From Pelagomonas calceolata (Eukaryota; Sar; Pelagophyceae; Pelagomonadales; Pelagomonadaceae), in assembly GCA_918797485.1 (NCBI GenBank), contig CAKKNE010000005.1, positions 1,364,001 to 1,428,000 of the forward strand: DNA of 64,000 bases, written 5' to 3'. The stretch's first letter is position 1. Each line of letters begins with the position of its first letter. Below the pieces are notes generated by a model that was not told the origin of the DNA, made no database searches, and saw only the letters and a program-made list of their open reading frames with translations. The translations under genes were made by a program, and so were the position numbers. Positions 61,244 to 64,000 of this stretch are shown here, piece by piece.

Positions 61244-62323
61244 ATGGACATTGCTGCGCTCGAAACGTATGTGCGTGACCTCGATGTCAGCAATTGTAGT
61301 AAGCCCGAGCTGCGCCGACTCTTGGCGGCGGCATCCTCGATCGCGGCGCGGGGTCGCGCGGAGATCGAGGCACGACCCTGCACGTTTCCTGCGCGACTGG
61401 CGCCGCTCGTCACGCAATGGCTGCCGCTCAGCGATGTTGGTGCCGCGTTGAGCTGTTCGGGTCAGTGGCGCGACACCTCGGAGTGGGCGTTCCAGCTGGT
61501 CGCGGCGCGGATCGGCCTCGCACATGAACGAGGGGTTTCGTGGAGAGAAAACGTGAAGCACAGGCTCCGCTGGATTGGGGAGGCCCGCGAACCCGGGTCC
61601 GTGGAGGTGGAGCTCGCTCGGGCTCTGTCTTGGACTACTGGCGGCGCGTTAACATGTACTGCCCCGGGGTATGGCTCGGGTGACACATACTTTGTCGGCA
61701 GCGGCTTCCGGATGCCCGAGCAGGGCGCGCGCACTGTCGAGTGGCGCGTGCACATGACACGGGATGCTACTACGAACCCTATTGACGCCTGCGGATTTGC
61801 GCTCCTGGACTCTACGAGAAGTCAAATACTCCTATCCTACCACTGGAATAGCGATGGCCAATTGTATGAAGGAGATCAATACCAGACCCCATGGATGCGC
61901 GAACGTCGGGTTCATGATGCTGATGACGAGGATAACCCCGATATTTTTGGCACCGATGCTACGCTACAGATCACCGTGGATCCCACATGGCACCAAAACC
62001 GACGGGGAGGCTCCGACCAAGTGGTTAACACCTTGGTGATCTTCGGATATTTGTACCTGGTCGAGTCGGATGGCTCGCTTACAGGACTTTCCGCGTTTAA
62101 TTATAACGTGGAGCGATACTATTACTCAAATCAACTCGATGATTTCTTTCGGCGCTGTGGAGTGCACAACCAGTGGGACGGTGAGAATGTCTGCGACCTC
62201 TGCGTCGTACCGTTTGTCCGCCTCTTTGAGGATTCGACCGCGACGCTCTCGCGAGTGCCAGCTGGGCCGGAGGCAGCGGGATCGAACGAGTCTAGAAGGG
62301 TGTCCGTAATAAGACATTGGTGA
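61244..62323 (+). CDS. F-box-like protein with beta-rich C-terminal domain
   Basis: 359 residues. After a helical start (IAALETYVRDLDVSNCSKPE) comes an F-box-like segment (FPARLAPLVTQWLPLSDVGA, then ALSCSGQWRDTSEW). The rest is beta-rich with GSGDTYFVGSGFRMPEQ, WRVHMTRDATTNPIDACGF and YHWNSDGQLYEGDQYQTP, resembling SPRY/B30.2-type sandwiches but without its full signature. It ends in a Cys-rich loop (CGVHNQWDGENVCDLC). It is similar in plan to 5244-6191. Convergent with the MFS gene, stops 28 bp apart. Confidence 0.5.
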   Translation: MDIAALETYVRDLDVSNCSKPELRRLLAAASSIAARGRAEIEARPCTFPARLAPLVTQWLPLSDVGAALSCSGQWRDTSEWAFQLVAARIGLAHERGVSWRENVKHRLRWIGEAREPGSVEVELARALSWTTGGALTCTAPGYGSGDTYFVGSGFRMPEQGARTVEWRVHMTRDATTNPIDACGFALLDSTRSQILLSYHWNSDGQLYEGDQYQTPWMRERRVHDADDEDNPDIFGTDATLQITVDPTWHQNRRGGSDQVVNTLVIFGYLYLVESDGSLTGLSAFNYNVERYYYSNQLDDFFRRCGVHNQWDGENVCDLCVVPFVRLFEDSTATLSRVPAGPEAAGSNESRRVSVIRHW

Positions 62324-62351
62324 CGACTACACAAAAATACAATACATCCAC

Positions 62352-63719
62352 TTACGTCTTGTCGTCGAGTTTTGAGTAGGCCGACCGCTGCGCGTCCGAC
62401 GCGCCGCGGCCCTTGAGCGACACATACGCGAGCACGGCCGCGCCGAACGCTAATAGCAATGTCCCGGCCGTGATGATCACTAAAGCCAGGAACCCGACGG
62501 CGTCGTAGATCGGGTAGAAGGCCACCGTACCGAGGACGGCGCCCGCCTTCGCGGCCCCGGCAACCAATCCGTGCGCCGCGGCGGCGACCTCCGGCGGGGC
62601 CACCGAGACTGGATAGGCGTATAACGTCGCCGACGGTAATCCGACCACGATCCTGATCAAGATGCAGGCCACGAACCGCGACGTAATGTTCTCGAGAAAT
62701 ACTACTACGAGTATGCTGACCGAGGCCGTCAATAGCGTCGTGGCGAAGGACTCGAGCACGGCCTTCGACGGGTCGTCGGGGTTCCTCCGCAGGAACAACA
62801 GCGAGAAGCAGCACGCGCCGAAGGCGCCCACGCTCACGAGCAGCGACACGCCGAAGGTGTTTTGTATGGACAGACCGGGCAGAGCCTCATCGAGCACGAA
62901 GGGATAGACCAGGGAGATGCCATAATTCGCGAAGTTCTGCAGGAACCAGGCCATGCCATTGAGCTGCACCGACATGAGGACACCCGCGTCCGCTAGGACA
63001 TCATAGGTCTGTTGTTGTGATGCGCGTGGCCGTCTCTGTGTGTCGATGGCTTCTCCTGATAACGAGTAGTACCGCCAGGCACATAGCAAAGCCATGAGCG
63101 CGCCGAACGCAAAAATACACCGCCATTGCGGGCCCGTGTCGTCGAGACCCAGCACCAGCAACAAGAGCCAGCCCACCAAGTACAAAACTACTTGGCCCAG
63201 CACCACGCCCGTACTAGCTAGCCCGACGGCGACGGGCGTGTGCCTCCTCGATTCTAGAGCCGCGGCCAAAGTGTAGATACCGCCGCCGCCGAACCCGGCC
63301 CCTATCCTCGCGACCATCAACGCGTAGCCCGCCCAGGTCGTGAAGAGCGACGTCTCGATGGACGCTTTCAAGGCGTCTGTCGGTAGTACAGCACATACTG
63401 CAGAAAACGCGGCGCACAACAGAGCCGCAGCTGCCGCTAGTCTGGCGGTCGACGCGTGCCAGTCCTCCTGGACGCTATCCGCTCGAACCCCGAAGTAGGC
63501 CATGCCGCCGACGGCGCCGATGAGCGCCGTCGAATCGAGCGCGGCGCCGCCCAACGCGCTGATCGAACCCCATTGTTCAGACCATAGAGCTAATGTGACG
63601 GAGAAGACGGAAATGAGGTAGCCGAAGGTCGTCACTGGTAAGACGTTGAGCAGGACGTTTCCTACTCCCAGTTCGTCGTCGGCGGCGCCGAGGAGGGGGG
63701 TATTTGCTTCATCTGCCAT
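62352..63719 (-). CDS. Major facilitator superfamily transporter
   Basis: 455 residues from ATG 63719 (MADEANTPLLGAADDELG), preferred over an upstream frame to 63920 rich in Arg/Ala. About 12 membrane spans can be traced, with GAVGGMAYFGVRAD after span 2 (MFS loop G-x-x-x-D/R-like) and WAGYALMVARIGAGFGGGGI as a typical span 4-5 region. Later spans include VLYLVGWLLLLVLGL and AGAVLGTVAFYPIYDAVGFL. The substrate cannot be read from sequence; phosphate:H+ symporter-like features are suggested only by GFGGGG. The N-terminal TPLLG may be a sorting signal. Confidence 0.82.
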   Translation of the reverse strand: MADEANTPLLGAADDELGVGNVLLNVLPVTTFGYLISVFSVTLALWSEQWGSISALGGAALDSTALIGAVGGMAYFGVRADSVQEDWHASTARLAAAAALLCAAFSAVCAVLPTDALKASIETSLFTTWAGYALMVARIGAGFGGGGIYTLAAALESRRHTPVAVGLASTGVVLGQVVLYLVGWLLLLVLGLDDTGPQWRCIFAFGALMALLCAWRYYSLSGEAIDTQRRPRASQQQTYDVLADAGVLMSVQLNGMAWFLQNFANYGISLVYPFVLDEALPGLSIQNTFGVSLLVSVGAFGACCFSLLFLRRNPDDPSKAVLESFATTLLTASVSILVVVFLENITSRFVACILIRIVVGLPSATLYAYPVSVAPPEVAAAAHGLVAGAAKAGAVLGTVAFYPIYDAVGFLALVIITAGTLLLAFGAAVLAYVSLKGRGASDAQRSAYSKLDDKT

Positions 63720-64000
63720 AGTGAGGCTGCTTGTATCGCTGGCCGCGCCGCGCGGCGGCAGCCGGGGCCGTCGAGGGCTCGCCGAGGCTGTCAACGGGGC
63801 AGCCCGGTTCGTCACGTCGGCCGCTTTACAGGCTTGCGAGCGCCGCGCCCATGCATCGAAACAGAGAAACCTACTAGTAGTAGGGGCAAAAGGTACCCCA
63901 GCCTTCGTTCGTCGGCCCAAGCATCTCTCCCCGAGCGCGACCAGAGATGGGGAGGGTGGACATCGGGCGCGACTCTCAGTCCTGGGAAGGCCAGGCTCCA
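63720..64000. other. Upstream flank of the MFS gene
   Basis: 281 bp to the window edge with no supported gene. The MFS frame continues to 63920 but lacks conserved content, so it is read as 5' leader. CTACTAGTAG (63870-63879) is a perfect short palindrome but does not match the GCTAG element. Confidence 0.4.

Overview
The window is nuclear DNA from a photosynthetic stramenopile; a pelagophyte close to Aureococcus fits best. It is GC-rich and very gene-dense, with few short introns. Several proteins carry bipartite plastid presequences (signal peptide, then A/G-F at the cleavage point), as expected for a complex plastid of red-algal origin: the inositol-monophosphatase-like protein, protochlorophyllide oxidoreductase, a ferredoxin-like protein and a small membrane protein. 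SAS-6 shows that the lineage builds centrioles or flagella. The species call is inference; no rRNA or organelle gene is present. I saw no retroviral, LTR, Polinton or other virus-like element, no CRISPR array and no convincing tRNA.

Layout. From 1 to 20 kb: the tail of an unknown gene, an MLO-like channel with EF-hands, a PHD/ePHD chromatin reader, an F-box protein, plastid dihydrolipoamide dehydrogenase, a 1911-residue SANT/Tudor/AP2/dioxygenase-like protein, TAF13, a HAD-fold protein, a CobW/ZNG1 GTPase, EBP2, a TPR-gene remnant and a two-RRM protein. From 20 to 41 kb: an unknown protein, a tail-anchored Rab-like GTPase, a plastid IMPase, an F-box fragment, a sulfotransferase-like protein, CTNNBL1, a GT92-like glycosyltransferase, PRCC, a four-exon TET/JBP-like dioxygenase fused to an ILEI/PANDER domain, a Pro/Glu-repeat membrane protein, EFL1, a DUF5672-like protein and most of SAS-6. 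From 41 to 64 kb: the end of SAS-6, a MYND protein, a ChaN-like lumenal protein, a SHOCT/DEK-C protein, POR with a long C-terminal extension, a plastid 2Fe-2S protein, a P4H-type dioxygenase, a Tudor-like protein with an apparent frameshift, an F-box protein, SFT2, an IQ-motif protein, an RD-rich protein, a FYVE protein, a small plastid protein, a RETICULATA-like protein, an F-box-like protein and an MFS transporter.

Genes mostly alternate in strand. Neighbours are usually convergent, with stop codons 0 to 40 bp apart, or divergent, sharing a 150 to 640 bp promoter space. Functions fall into plastid metabolism (LPD, POR, IMPase, 2Fe-2S protein, ChaN-like, RETICULATA-like), nuclear gene expression (TAF13, PHD, CTNNBL1, PRCC, EBP2, EFL1), membrane traffic (SFT2, FYVE, Rab-like) and glycan modification.

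Four observations stand out. First, a 22-24 bp interrupted palindrome (GCTAGCG, a short spacer, TGTAAG-R-CACTAGC) occurs about twelve times, always 100-330 bp upstream of start codons. Second, several introns share an internal word (TCGATGGCGT) and CTGTGTGGAAA-type terminal inverted repeats set exactly 8 nt inside the donor, the signature of introner elements. Third, the TET/JBP-like dioxygenase and the ILEI domain are joined by an intron that spans an in-frame stop. Fourth, one giant gene combines SANT, Tudor-like, AP2-like and 2OG-dioxygenase-like modules.
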